NCBI GenBank assembly: GCA_013054445.1
Contig: JAAMPI010001096.1
Coordinates: 1-19,935, forward strand
Source: Cudoniella acicularis
Taxonomy: Eukaryota > Ascomycota > Leotiomycetes > Helotiales > Helotiaceae
Reading direction: 5' to 3'
DNA: 19,935 nt
The notes under the pieces are model-generated. The model did no database searches and was not told the origin of the DNA. It was given only the letters and a program-made list of their open reading frames with translations. This document shows positions 1-9,936 of this stretch, in pieces. Position 1 is the first letter of the stretch. Every line of letters starts with the position of its first letter. The position numbers and the translations under genes are program-made.

Positions 1-327
1 AGGTGAGAAGGCGACTGAATGGACCCCGCCACTATGGCCCTTAAGCTCCTGGACCTGCTTGAGCCTGCCCTGCTCGTCCGCTGCCCAGATCCGGATCGTC
101 TTGTCGCTGCCGCCGGACGCGAGCTGCCCGTCGGGTGAGAAGGCGACTGACCAGACCCCGTCACTACAGTCCTTAAGCTCCTGGAAGTATGTAAATACTT
201 GTAGCTTTATTATAGCCGTACTACTTGAGGTAGAATTATCTATATTCTTATCGAATAGTATATTATTCTGAATGCGTAATGCTGTAAGTTGCTTATTGAA
301 AGTACTCCATTGTGCAGAAGCCGACAT
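1..327 (-). CDS. WD40-repeat protein segment, runs off the left edge
   Basis: Read on the minus strand from ATG at 327, the frame stays open for 109 codons to the window edge. After an AT-rich, Ser/Thr-rich leader of about 50 residues come WD40 repeats. One is complete, with [20 protein letters not shown] and then [10 protein letters not shown], and the next starts with [16 protein letters not shown]. The repeat period is 132 bp (44 aa): base 4 matches base 136, and the two copies differ at only about 8 of the first 53 bases. Near-identical WD40 units of this kind are known from fungal HNWD/STAND incompatibility proteins, where they form a beta-propeller sensor. There is no NACHT domain here; the neighbour upstream on the same strand is a protein kinase ending 75 bp away. 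The leader could be the true N-terminus or the linker of a kinase-WD40 fusion. A TAA lies in frame upstream at 367-369. Confidence 0.75.
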   Translation of the reverse strand, partial: MSASAQWSTFNKQLTALRIQNNILFDKNIDNSTSSSTAIIKLQVFTYFQELKDCSDGVWSVAFSPDGQLASGGSDKTIRIWAADEQGRLKQVQELKGHSGGVHSVAFSP

Positions 328-401
328 GGAAGTCGATTCTATATTAAGATTATAATTCGCACTTTTTTAAAAGTATTAACTCTCCTATTCTATTATTTCA
401 A

Positions 402-1510
402 TTAAGAAGCGTACCTTGTCATTGAAGGTAAATCTGAATCGTTTGAAATAGGTTCTTGCGTTAGAATCCATGGATAAGACAATGCTTGCTGGGAAGTTGG
501 TCGGTAACGTGGAGATGCAGCCATTGTCTTTATAACAAAATCGTTGCATTCTGAGCTCATTGACTGCTCGACTGGGAACGGCTGTCCGCCAACGACATAG
601 TCAAATAACTTTCGTCCAGGCGGGAATGCTAACTGGCTAGTAATCATTCGGAAAGTGATAGCGCCAACGGCCCAGATGTCCACAGCGAAGGAAAAGGTAT
701 GTTTATCGTCCTCCTGAGAGTCAGTTGTATAGATTCCCCTTACCTCTGGTGCAAGGTAAGCCTCGGTACCAATGACTGTTCGAAGTTCCGTACCGTCTAT
801 ACGTTTAGTGATGCCAAAATCTGCAATTTTGACCCACCATTCAGGCCCTTGGTGCAGCACCAAAACGTTCTTGTTATATAAAGTCAGTTGAATAATTTGA
901 CAGGGTTCCAAGATCACTTACAGCAGGCTTCAAGTCTCGATGTACAAAATTGTTGTCGTGCATAAATACAAGACCTTCTAACAATTGCTGCGCTATCTGA
1001 CGCGCCTCTGCGTTACTAAGACGGGTTTTCACGCCAAGGCGAGTTTTAAGATATCCCTCTAAGTCGCCCAGCTCAAGATATTCCATCGTAATGAAGACTG
1101 TATTCTCGTTTTCGTACCAACCGAAAGAGCGAACAAAATAGTCTCGATACTATTAATAATGAGTATATATTCTTCATATAATGTCAACTACAGCCTACCT
1201 TCTCCTGGGAAAACTTAGCTATCGCTTCGAGCTCTCGTTGGTATTTTATAGACATGTTGGCTATTTCCTTGTCGAACGCTTTTACAGCCCGAACTTCGCC
1301 TAAACTAGGACCTGTGGTACACTTCTCGAGCCACACTACACCATATGATCCATTACCTAATTTTTTTGTTCGCTGCCATCTTTCTCGTTCTCGAGTTGGC
1401 CGTTGTCTTATCGCAGGGTTCGAGATGAGCCTTGTTTGAATAGTATAGTTATCGAAGGACTCGACCTCGAGCTTCGAGTCGATGATAAGGTCCGAGACAT
1501 TTGGCGCCAT
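402..1510 (-). CDS. Protein kinase, complete catalytic domain, three exons
   Basis: Exons 1510-1199, 1149-922 and 869-402 join in phase 0 into a 335-aa protein. The introns are 49 bp (GTAGGC...AATAG) and 52 bp (GTAAGT...ACAAG, with a CTGAC branch site). All kinase landmarks are present: Gly-rich loop GNGSYG at 52-57, VAIK-type Lys77, a helix-C Glu near 93, HRDLKPAN at 174-181, DFG at 197-199, GTEAYLAPE at 214-222 and the Asp of DIWAVG at 244. The second intron cuts the catalytic loop between Ala180 and Asn181. The kinase should therefore be active, phosphorylating Ser/Thr on unknown targets. No transmembrane segment or signal peptide is seen. The protein ends soon after the domain at MTRYAS. 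A possible donor in that tail (GTACGC at 414-409) could instead splice into the WD40 frame just downstream. The family relationship is clear; substrate and pathway are not. Confidence 0.88.
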
Positions 1511-2739
1511 GGTTATTTATCAGTGCGATAGCTGGAAGTGCCGGGGTCGAATGGTAAGGTTCGTGGTATTCTAGTAGAAAGGCAGGTCCAGCTCCAACCC
1601 CCCAGCAGGCGATAGCAGGACGAAAATCGGAGCTTACAACGTCAAGTTTGCCCAGCAGATCTTGCATGGAGTCGAGATAAGTTAGAGGATGGTGCAACGC
1701 GGGTGATGGAAGGAAAGGCTGCTGGAATTCAACAGACAATGTCGACAGTCTGGATCGAGGCTGAATTGATTTGCGAGAACAATAAACTTGCACTTAAGGC
1801 TTACCAAACCCACATCACGTAGCCTTGAGCCAGGATCGCGCTTTTGGAAGAGTACTCGGCGCTGGAATAGAGGCTGGAGTGAGGATGGGCATTGCATCCA
1901 CGATTTTCTTGGGGGAAAGCAGTTAGCAGAGCTTGAAAGCCAAGTCTATTAATTTTGCAGACTTTACCCACGGCCGGTGGTCGGTGTGGTGGGTGAAGGT
2001 CACTGGGCACCTAAAGGTTCCAGAGTCGTGGACTGGATTGGTTGGCAGCCAGCAGTCCATTCTCTTGATAGGATCGCAGCAGCGCTTCTCGAGAGCTTGC
2101 GAAGTGCTTTTTCAGGTAGGTGACACAAGGTCGAATGCGCAGCAAGCACAGTCAAGCATCAAGAAATTCTACTAATCACTTAAACAAAACCCTTGTCTGT
2201 TTTTCTCTTAAAGAATAATCCTTCTCAACCATCTCACAATACATCCACAATTCAAAAATAGATTTGTTTCGATTGACTGATTCCCAACGCCTAACGATTC
2301 GCTAAGTTCCTGGAAATGGCGCTAGAGTAAAACACGAAACGAGCACGAGGGGAATCAAAATCAGAGTGCGGATTGGTTGAGACTCTCTGCTTATGCGTTC
2401 GCATAGCCGCGCTGCAATAACTGTCTCAAAGGAGAGCATCGAGTATTTTTGAATGGTGAAGTATCAATGATGAGATTCGAATTCCAACCTCAACACCGAG
2501 AATCCCTTTCTTGAAATCCGGGCCACGCGCAGCTGCGATAGTATTGGAGTCGGAAGCTAGGTTCGTGTAACGATTAATAATACAACAGCGCCTTTAGTTG
2601 GGTAACAGGACATATAATTAGAGACATAGACCTAACTTGCGTCCTTGTACGGGCTCCTCATCAGGCTAAAACCTGATATCCATTTGACATACTGGAAAAC
2701 CAGCAAGACCTCTTTTCCACAATCTAGATTCTTGAAAGA
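1511..2739. other. Spacer upstream of the kinase gene, no confident gene
   Basis: Holds the kinase promoter and 5' UTR (just above 1510, read on the minus strand). Open frames of 70-115 codons exist on the minus strand between 1449 and 2010, but they lack family motifs, and the longest begins at GTG rather than ATG. Nothing else is recognisable up to about 2740. Confidence 0.5.
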
Positions 2740-3400
2740 TTTGAGGCGTGTATATGTTTAATGTACCGAGATAGCCCAATTCTCTTCAGTCTATGGTCGT
2801 ATGTACTGATATTCAATCTATTTCAAACCGATAATACTGCGCAGAATGACTGTCAATAACACGAAAATTCTCTGTCTCAGGAACAATAAACAATCGCCCA
2901 CTTCTCCTCGCCCTATGTTACACCGGCCGCATATTGGCGCATACCTATTTATAAAGCCTGGAAGTCAGATTTGAGACCCCAAAGTCAGTGAGTGAGAGCT
3001 AGAATCTGTTTCCAGTCTGTGGCCTCGAGGCGCTGAAAATCGAGTCTGGAGGGAGCTGGCCTAGTTATACGCTGAGCGGGATGCCCAAAAATTAGCGAAA
3101 TGGGTGTGGTTCCATACCTAACTTCCTTCCATTGGAAGCTCTAGGAAATTTAAAAACGAGAATTGAGGGTCTTTAGTAAGGAGATATAGAATTAATTAAA
3201 GAAGAGAAGGAGAGGGTAATATCTGAGGAGGGGAAGCCTCTTATATAGAGGAAAGAAGAGCTTTTGAAGCTAGACCTAGTGAAGATATAAATCGTGCACA
3301 CGGTGCAGTTTAGCACCGATATCGAGGCACAGTTATAAGTGGGTCCTCGTCCAACAGGAGACAAATTGAAAATTCCACTGAAAGCGCTGAGCGGGAACCT
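2740..3400. repeat. Decayed dispersed repeat, copy 1
   Basis: Two stretches here recur in the same order in the 6560-6835 spacer. The first is around 2775-2805 (CCCAATTCTCTTCAGTCTAT and the bases after it). The second is around 3323-3347 (GAGGCACAGTTATAAGTGGG, then TCCTC). They are about 550 bp apart here and about 215 bp apart in the other copy. Between them (3180-3330, plus strand) is a broken frame rich in Glu and Lys, interrupted by TAG and TAA codons, which looks like the remains of a coding sequence. A motif CGCTGAGCGGGA occurs at 3070 and again at 3385. This is most likely an old transposon or duplicated-gene relic; the family is not recognised. Confidence 0.5.
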
Positions 3401-3931
3401 GAAATCCTAAAATGGGGGATTCCCACATCCCGTTAATGACGGGGAGGCCTTTTTGCTGGATGATATCTCGGAGGATGCGAGCGTTGGTGATTGCATATTC
3501 TCAGGTTATTCGGCAGACCAAGCAACGCGCCTACCTAACTCCAGCTAGGGTAGGATCTGACAGTCTCGATACTTGAATGAATCAAGACCCCGTAGAGCCA
3601 GAACCATCTGTCATTGATTTTATTGTCATACTCTAGATCGTGGTGCAGTCTACCTACTTGTGATGCCGATCTTTCCTCTCAAGATTGCCTCACATTGGCT
3701 AAGATACGAGCATAACTAAGGTTACAGCACAGCACCAACCTCACGAATACCGGATAAAATACCCCTACGTCTAAGCCCTTTGTTTCGTACTGTATCGCCT
3801 AACACTCAGCTACAACCACACTCACCTTACCTTTAAACAGCCTATCCTCATTCAATCCTTTCCACTTGCGTTTACGAATTTTCTCCAGACTTTCATTTCT
3901 AAGCGCACGTTTGAAATCTATTTTTCTAGAT
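3401..3931 (+). promoter_or_regulatory. Spacer and probable promoter/5' leader of the first HET gene
   Basis: No gene is seen. A TATA-like GATAAAATAC lies at 3753-3762, about 170 bp before the chosen ATG. It is followed by a C/T/A-rich leader (3795-3900) typical of fungal 5' UTRs. The placement is inference. Confidence 0.3.
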
Positions 3932-5928
3932 ATGCCTAACGCAACTGCAGAGTCTGCGGGAAGAAAGAGGAAGGCCAGCTATCTCGAGGGCGCTGCATCC
4001 GATGAATTTTACGCCCAAACTTCAACGTCAGGCTGCATCACCAATTTTTCAGAAAATCGACAAACTCGAAATCTCAGGGCGTACAGTAGTCTTTGCAAAC
4101 GTTGTGCACAAATTTGTCTAGACAATATACTATCGGTGCAGCATAAAACCGCCAAGGGCCACTTAGTAGCCACCCTGAGTGCAGTCTCTACGTGGTCAAT
4201 TGATTCTTATTCATTTTGTTCATCGATGTCTCGTACTCTTGACCTTAGCTACCTCAAGTCTAGTGTCAAGCCAGGCCTTTTGTCATATTCTAGCAATCCA
4301 ATCTCTGATTTGGGGTGGAATTCTATCGATAAAACTCTGCTGCGTCTCAGCTGTAGTGATGAATGGATTGTCCCACAAGCGGCTGGCGCAAAAGACTCTA
4401 TCCGGATACTTGAGCAGGCTTCAATCGATTTCGATATCCCGAAGGGCTGGATCAGCATATGTCAAGATTTGCATACCAAAACCTGTGCTGTTAAGGCTCT
4501 ATCTTGCGCTACGGTGCCGTTTTTCAAAGTGATCGACTGCGAGACACGCAGGATTGTACCTGCACCAAACCATCCTTACGTTGTATTGAGTTACGTATGG
4601 GGCAAAATTTTACCACCGAGGAGTCCCGACATGGGGCGTCTTCGGGAAAAGCTACCTTGCACAATCGAGGACTCTATTACCGTCACAATCAGGCTCGGCT
4701 TCCGATATCTTTGGGTTGACACATACTGCATCAATCAGCAATGTCAGGAAGAGCTCGACGCACAGGTTCCAAAAATGGACTTGATATACCAAAACGCTGA
4801 GATCACAATCATAGCCTGTGCTGGGGAAGGCTCAATGTATGGCCTTCCTGGGGTGGGGGATCGAAAAAGTCGCCCACAAGCACGTGAAGCCGTTGGGAAG
4901 CATCTGATGATCTCTGCTTTAAGCGATCCACGACGTCTTATTGAACTTTCAACGTGGAGCACTAGAGCTTGGACTCATCAGGAAGGTCTACTATCTCGGA
5001 GGCGTTTGATATTTACAGACCAGCAAGTGTATTACGAGTGCCATGGGATGTGGTAGAGCGTATCGAAAAGTACTCACGCTTAGGTCCAAATCTTACAAAC
5101 CCATTGGATATCCTAGGGGGCATTTTGGGTATATTGAATGCATTTGAGAGAGGCACTCTTAAGTTACGCCATTACGCAGGTGTGCTACTTCTACCACCAG
5201 ATCCTAAAATGGTAGAATTCCCATACCATAATTGGACTTTAGCTATGGGTTTCTTTTCTGGGCTTTGCTGGAAGTTAGAGAAGTCACCATCTAGGAGAGA
5301 TGGATTTCCCAGCTGGTCTTGGACGGGGTGGAACGTTCCAGTCGCGTGGGGAAATAAAAAAGACTTATGGAAGTATATCAGAGTCGATGAAAAGGTTCAA
5401 GTGGGTGTAGAACTTTCTGATGGGAGAATAATTGACCTGGAAACGCTCTATCAGCCACAGAACAATCCCAAATCAGGCTTAAGCTCGACAAACTTTGTTC
5501 ACATCTCTGCGTGGACTTCGCCTATGCGTATATTCAGACAGAACCCCGGACGCTACGACGATCCAGATATATATGAAGCGAAGGTTAAACTTGAGGATAA
5601 AGGATATATCTACTGGCGCTTCAAAGCGACTACCAATATTCAATATTTACCCAACCAACAAGCCATTGGCATCCATTTGGCCCATCAATCCGGTTCGGAT
5701 GACTATTTTGCCGCAACGGGGCCTGCTTTACTGGTTGTTGGCAAAGTCGGCGACATCGTGGAACGGTTAGGCTTCGGATGGGTTGACCAAGGTTATTATG
5801 AGAGATTTGACGAAAATGGAGACTTTGCCGTGGATAAGGATGGAGACAGATCTCTTTGGACCAATCCGAACATGTTCCCACCTCTAAACTTAGTGAAGTC
5901 GTGGGAGAAGAATATTAAGTTGGGGTGA
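3932..5928 (+). pseudogene. HET-domain protein gene, broken by a frameshift
   Basis: HET (heterokaryon incompatibility, PF06985) proteins trigger cell death after fusion of unlike hyphae. The chosen ATG at 3932 follows an in-frame TTG 22 codons earlier that a eukaryote would not use. Frame one gives 374 aa. It has an N-terminal Cys pair (CKRCAQICLDNI), then a HET core: HPYVVLSYVWG at about 213-224, LWVDTYCINQ near 261-270, and TWSTRAWTHQEGLLSRR near 340-357. It stops at TAG 5054-5056 directly after VYYECHGMW. The same protein continues in the next frame to 5928, about 290 aa, with the usual C-terminal part (NPLDILGGILGILNAFERG, then FPSWSWTGW). No plausible intron bridges the switch, because splicing would delete conserved residues. 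The cause is a one-base indel near 5045-5056 or a sequence error. Apart from that break both halves look healthy, so the loss would be recent. Confidence 0.8.
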
Positions 5929-6559
5929 GCGACACTTACACGTGCGACGGGACAAGCGCATGAATAAGGTCGAATGCAACTTGAGTAATGTAATTGTTTA
6001 CAAAGTAGAGAAGAGATTCATAAGGAAAACGATGCCTTCAGGGGAATAATTATACATATTCATAAATTAACGCAATTCACAGATAGGTGACATGACCAGA
6101 ATCCCTGGCACATCCATCCCCTGATAGTGATTTTCGGGTTTGTTTTTCTTTCTTTCTAATATAAGTTAGTTATACCGCTATAATTTGGTGTGGGATTTGC
6201 AGTTTGAAGGATAAGTAATCCGGGTACTCCATATTAGGGACTCGGAAATTCAGCACTCAGAAATGTAAACTGTGCCCTATTACGCGATTTCTGATTTCCG
6301 TTTTCCGTTTCCAACGCTCCAACTTTACCAGTTAGCGCTCACTCTCCAAGCCACAATACATTTCCCACTCCCCAACTACTACTTTTCGGGGGACTCCTAG
6401 TTCCCGTTTAGCAGCTGAAGTTAACTTTTCAGGGGTCTATCCCGGAAATCCTGATTCCCGTTTAGCGTTGAAGGGCTTGTCCTTTAATATAAGAAAAGGA
6501 TATCGGCAATGCAACTATTCTAAAATAAAATAAACTGAAAACCAAACACTGAGTTGATT
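5929..6559. other. Spacer with a short tandem repeat and AT-rich sequence
   Basis: No gene is seen. Between about 6391 and 6470 a 54-bp unit occurs twice (TTCCCGTTTAGC at 6401 and again at 6455, each followed by a GAAG-ending stretch). Its reverse complement resembles the CGCTGAGCGGGA motif at 3070 and 3385. The surrounding sequence repeats variants of ATTTCTGATTTCCGTTTTCC and looks like worn repetitive DNA. Confidence 0.45.
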
Positions 6560-6941
6560 TAAGCTAATGTATGTTTACAGGTGCCAAATATCCCAATTCT
6601 CCTCAGTCTGTGGTAGTATGTGGAAGACAATTGCTTAAATATAGAAATAAATAGAAGAACAGGAGCCTTCTTGCGTGAAGTGATCTTTTAGGTAATGCGG
6701 TTTTTTTATAGTTTTCTTATATTTTATTTTTATTGTGAAAATATATTACATTATTGCGTTATTATACTCTGCGCTAAGGAATAATTCGTCGAGAAGCGAG
6801 GTCGAAGAGGCACAGTATAAGTGGGTCCTCCCGACTCCTCCGTCTCACACATTGCATTTGCCAAAACGCTCAGAACTTGAATTCTTACGGCGTCAGCTGC
6901 GAATCACAACTCTAGGATCTGCGATGTCAGCAAATTCATAG
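6560..6941. repeat. Decayed dispersed repeat, copy 2
   Basis: Carries the same two landmarks as the 2740-3400 relic, in the same orientation. TCCCAATTCTCCTCAGTCTG and what follows lie around 6590-6620, and GAGGCACAGTATAAGTGGGT with TCCTC lies around 6806-6830. The intervening distance is about 330 bp shorter. A 68-codon open frame (6735-6941, beginning with a TTG/GTG-type codon) crosses the second landmark and reads EVEEAQYKWVLPTPP. The first copy gives DIEAQ followed by YKWVL after a one-base slip, so both may derive from one protein. Family unknown. Confidence 0.45.
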
Positions 6942-7125
6942 CTTGCTATTTCGCACGTGCAGTGCCGAGATTCCGGAAGCCTCGGCCCAACTTGAGGAGG
7001 TTGCATGAGTACGTATGTGGGAGTTGAAGAGTTCTGTGACTTCCTCGCCCGACCTTCTCATAAACTTTGTCTTAAACTTGAGAATTTAGTACCTACATTC
7101 GCAACTAAACCAACTATCCTTGGAA
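6942..7125 (+). promoter_or_regulatory. Probable promoter and leader of the hydrolase gene
   Basis: A short intergenic stretch before the ATG at 7126. The last 60 bases are A/C-rich without an ATG, as expected for a fungal 5' leader. No clear TATA box is seen. Confidence 0.3.
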
Positions 7126-8217
7126 ATGGCAACTGTCGCATTTCCCAATGACTCGGAAGTGGTCCGACTCCCGTCAGGAGTGTCGTACAGTTACACGTAT
7201 ATCCCAGCAAAAGCTCACAATCCCACAATCCTCTTTCTCCATGGGTTTCCGTCAAGCAGCTACGACTGGCGTCATCAAATCACCTATTTTTCCTCAATCG
7301 GCTTTGGAGTGATTGCTCCAGACCTACTTGGCTACGGCGAAACCGACAAACCCACCTCCGTGTCCGATTATCGCGGCAAGAAGATGGCATCAGAAATCAA
7401 CGAGCTTCTCGAGTACACTAAACTCAGCAAAATCCATGGCGTAGCTCACGACTGGGGCAGCTTTTTACTTTCCTGGTTGGCAAACTACTACCCTGAACGG
7501 CTGCTGAGTTCCTCGTTTCTTGCAACGTCATACAGGGCACCGGGACAAAGTATGAATGTCGACACGTTCAATGCATTTACTAAACAGAAGCTGGGTTATG
7601 AAATGTATGGGTACTGGAAGTTGTTGGAGAGAGAAGATGCAGCTCAGATTGTGAAAGATCATGTAGGTTTATGTTCTGACATGCTAGCGCCATATACTGA
7701 AAAAACTTTAGATTGATTCATTTTTGTCCCTTCTATATACTGAGGAATATTCCATTTGGAGGGAGTACCTAGCACCACTGGGTGCGCTTGAGGCTTTTGT
7801 AAAGAGCGATAAGCTGGTAAAGCGAGGAAGCTATGTCTCTGATGATGTAAATATTCATACAATTCTTTAGAATTTTCTCTTCCTAAATCTGCATCTTAGG
7901 AACTGGCCACGCACCGCAAGATTTTTAACGATGACTACGGTCCTGCGATGAACTGGTACAAATGCGCAATGCAAGATCTCAATCTTAGAGATGAGGAAGA
8001 CGCAAAGCCGGATCCAAAGCTAAAAGGGCCGGTACTGATGATTGTGGCGAGGGAGGATCCTCTTTCTAACGCAATGGCTATTGATGCGATGAAGGAGTAT
8101 GTAGCGAACTTGGAAGTGGTGGAATTCTTTTGTGGGCATTGGGTACAAATCGAGAAAATGAAGGAGGTTAATGCCACTTTAAAAGAATTCTTCAGAAAAG
8201 TTCGTGAGAAGATATGA
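7126..8217 (+). CDS. Alpha/beta-hydrolase, epoxide hydrolase type, three exons
   Basis: Exons 7126-7662, 7712-7846 and 7900-8217 join in phase 0 into 329 aa, the usual length for soluble epoxide hydrolases. Introns are 49 bp (GTAGGT...TTTAG) and 53 bp (GTAAAT...CTTAG). The fold markers are in order: oxyanion motif HGFPSS at 39-44, nucleophile elbow GVAHDWGS with Asp109, lid Tyr candidates at 163 and 244 (the latter in MNWYK), acid Asp277 in AREDPLSN, and catalytic His304 in CGHWVQ. An Asp nucleophile with lid tyrosines points to epoxide ring opening by water. Fluoroacetate dehalogenase-like members share the Asp and cannot be excluded. No signal peptide is seen, so it is probably cytosolic. 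The ATG at 7126 is preferred over a TTG two codons upstream. It is the only intact metabolic-type gene between relics, and no partner enzymes sit beside it. Confidence 0.9.
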
Positions 8218-9067
8218 TATCATCATGGTGTATGTATCCAGAGTTCTCGTGGACCAGCCTATGGTTATGGGTCAGACCTCATTGAGATGAAAGCTTTAAA
8301 ATCACGATGAAAAGACGAGTAACAGAGTCGCGGGCTGAACTCACTCGAGCATTAATCTGTGAGGAAGATGAAATGATAGAGAACAGTTGAGAAATAGGCC
8401 ATGGTTCTAGATAAATGGAGCTATTTCCGCCTGTTTCGGGGTCGTGATCATTTCTTTTAGTATTCTCTTTTTTATATTTGGATAGCATAGCAAGAGGTCC
8501 CTCGTTCTCAAGCAGCACTAGGAATCTAGAAGACATTTCTAAAAATAACCGCTATAATCTGCGACGAGTCTTGATCTCACCAAAGGTCGTTTCCGTCTTT
8601 AAGCCTGAGCAGTCACAGCTCTAACCTGAGCCGACCCTGAACCCTGCCCTGACCCCTAAGCACGCAATAAGTCAGCCGGAGCGTGTAGGGGGATCCTCTT
8701 CTGGCTCTTTTGATAATCGGTTACAATTTTCATGTTGTCTATATATAAATTTTGCCCATGGCTGTTTGGAACACAACCACCTCTTTCAACCTATCAAGGC
8801 GGTTGGTGGAGGTATCCGTTCTCGCCCCCTCTGATAAACTTCCCTCTAGTCCAGTCGCACGTGATTAGTAATTTAGTACTGCAACTTATGCTACTTCGGC
8901 CTGGAGTATGAATAAAGCACGTACGTCATATTATAGTATGTTAAGGTATAATGCTTCAAACGCAATCACTTTGAGGTGGAGTCTTGCAAGCTGACATGCT
9001 CACAGCTGTAGTACTGCAGATTATTGTGCTCCAACTCCCAGCAAGGCAGGCGGGGACGGGGCCCAAG
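8218..9067. other. Spacer, no confident gene
   Basis: Contains a TATATATAA-like stretch near 8741-8750, followed by a 36-codon open frame starting at the ATG near 8758. That frame has no family features. An 85-codon minus frame at 8279-8536 looks like a chance frame. Nothing else is recognised. Confidence 0.45.
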
Positions 9068-9599
9068 TCAATCCCTTCCCATAATGCCTTTACCTAGGCC
9101 AATGATGCATAAGTCCGCAATGCTGCAACATAACATAATTCCGCTCTTATCCTGAAATGATCCAGGGTCTCTTTTCGACATGGTGCTAGGAAACGTACAA
9201 TATGGGTAGAATGGAATGATATTCGAGAAGCCTAAACAGGTAAACGGGGGCAACTCCGTGATGAACTCATCAACGTGTCCTCGCTCATGAAAGATTTCTT
9301 GTCGGAGATGCCCAAGTGGATCCCTCGCAACTTCGTAATGTTCGGTCGCCGACAGGGCGAGGGTTTTGATGTCCGAAAACCAACGCAAGGTTTCAGTTGT
9401 GAGATTCATTCTGACTTAGATAGTGCTTAACCGTAAGAAGCTCTGCCCATGCCATTCCACAAGCATGCGGCGGGAGATGCTCACAAAGGTCACAAGAAGT
9501 GTGCTGTTCCTTTCGTTCAGTGTGGTCATTCAGAGGAAGGTGATGCTTCTGAACCCTCGAATACTTTGAGTCTTTGACCTGATTGAGTCTTGAATTCAA
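9068..9599 (-). other. Coding-like segment, open on both strands, unrecognised
   Basis: A minus frame from ATG 9409 to 9068 encodes 113 aa. Its first 60 residues look protein-like (YEVARDPLGHLRQEIFHERG, then VDEFITELPPF). The plus strand over about 9238-9425 also holds a stop-free stretch (LRDELINVSSLMKDFLSEMP and onwards) but with no early ATG. A second minus frame (9599-9393) starts at TTG. No known domain is visible in any of them. This may be a decayed gene; which strand was coding cannot be decided by eye. Confidence 0.25.
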
Positions 9600-9936
9600 T
9601 CCTTTCAGTCGCGTTCTGCTGACTTGTTGCCATCAATTGTCAGTAGCATTTTAATGGTCAATGAGCTGGTGTTGACTTTGCTTCAAGGAATGCATGGATG
9701 CCAGAGATGGAGAATACTTCGCGTTATGTTTGCTAGGGAACTGAAAACTCCCAACTCGCCCTTCCTGATGTGTTGGTTAGCTTGAGCTTCTGTGAGCTGT
9801 TTCCATCAGAGCCAATATCAGTGATTTTAATCTAAGCATCCCATGACTTCTTCGTGGAGTGCCTTTGAATAAACGATAGTTTGACTTATGATTCGTTTTA
9901 ATAACAAAATTATAGAACTATCTATTATAAGAAATT
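9600..9936. other. Spacer at the 3' end of the second HET gene
   Basis: No gene is seen. AT-rich sequence directly beyond the HET stop codon (9880-9936, read on the minus strand) is a likely 3' UTR/polyadenylation region. Confidence 0.35.

Noticed and set aside
1449..1793. 114-codon minus frame overlapping the kinase start
   Set aside because: Begins at GTG, is in a different frame from the kinase and has no domain; it is most likely the 5' UTR read by chance.
3866..3931. 22-codon N-terminal extension of the first HET protein
   Set aside because: It depends on a TTG start; the first in-frame ATG is at 3932.
5030..5060. Intron (GTGTAT...GGTAG) to explain the HET frame switch
   Set aside because: Only about 30 bp long, and it would remove the conserved VYYEC residues.
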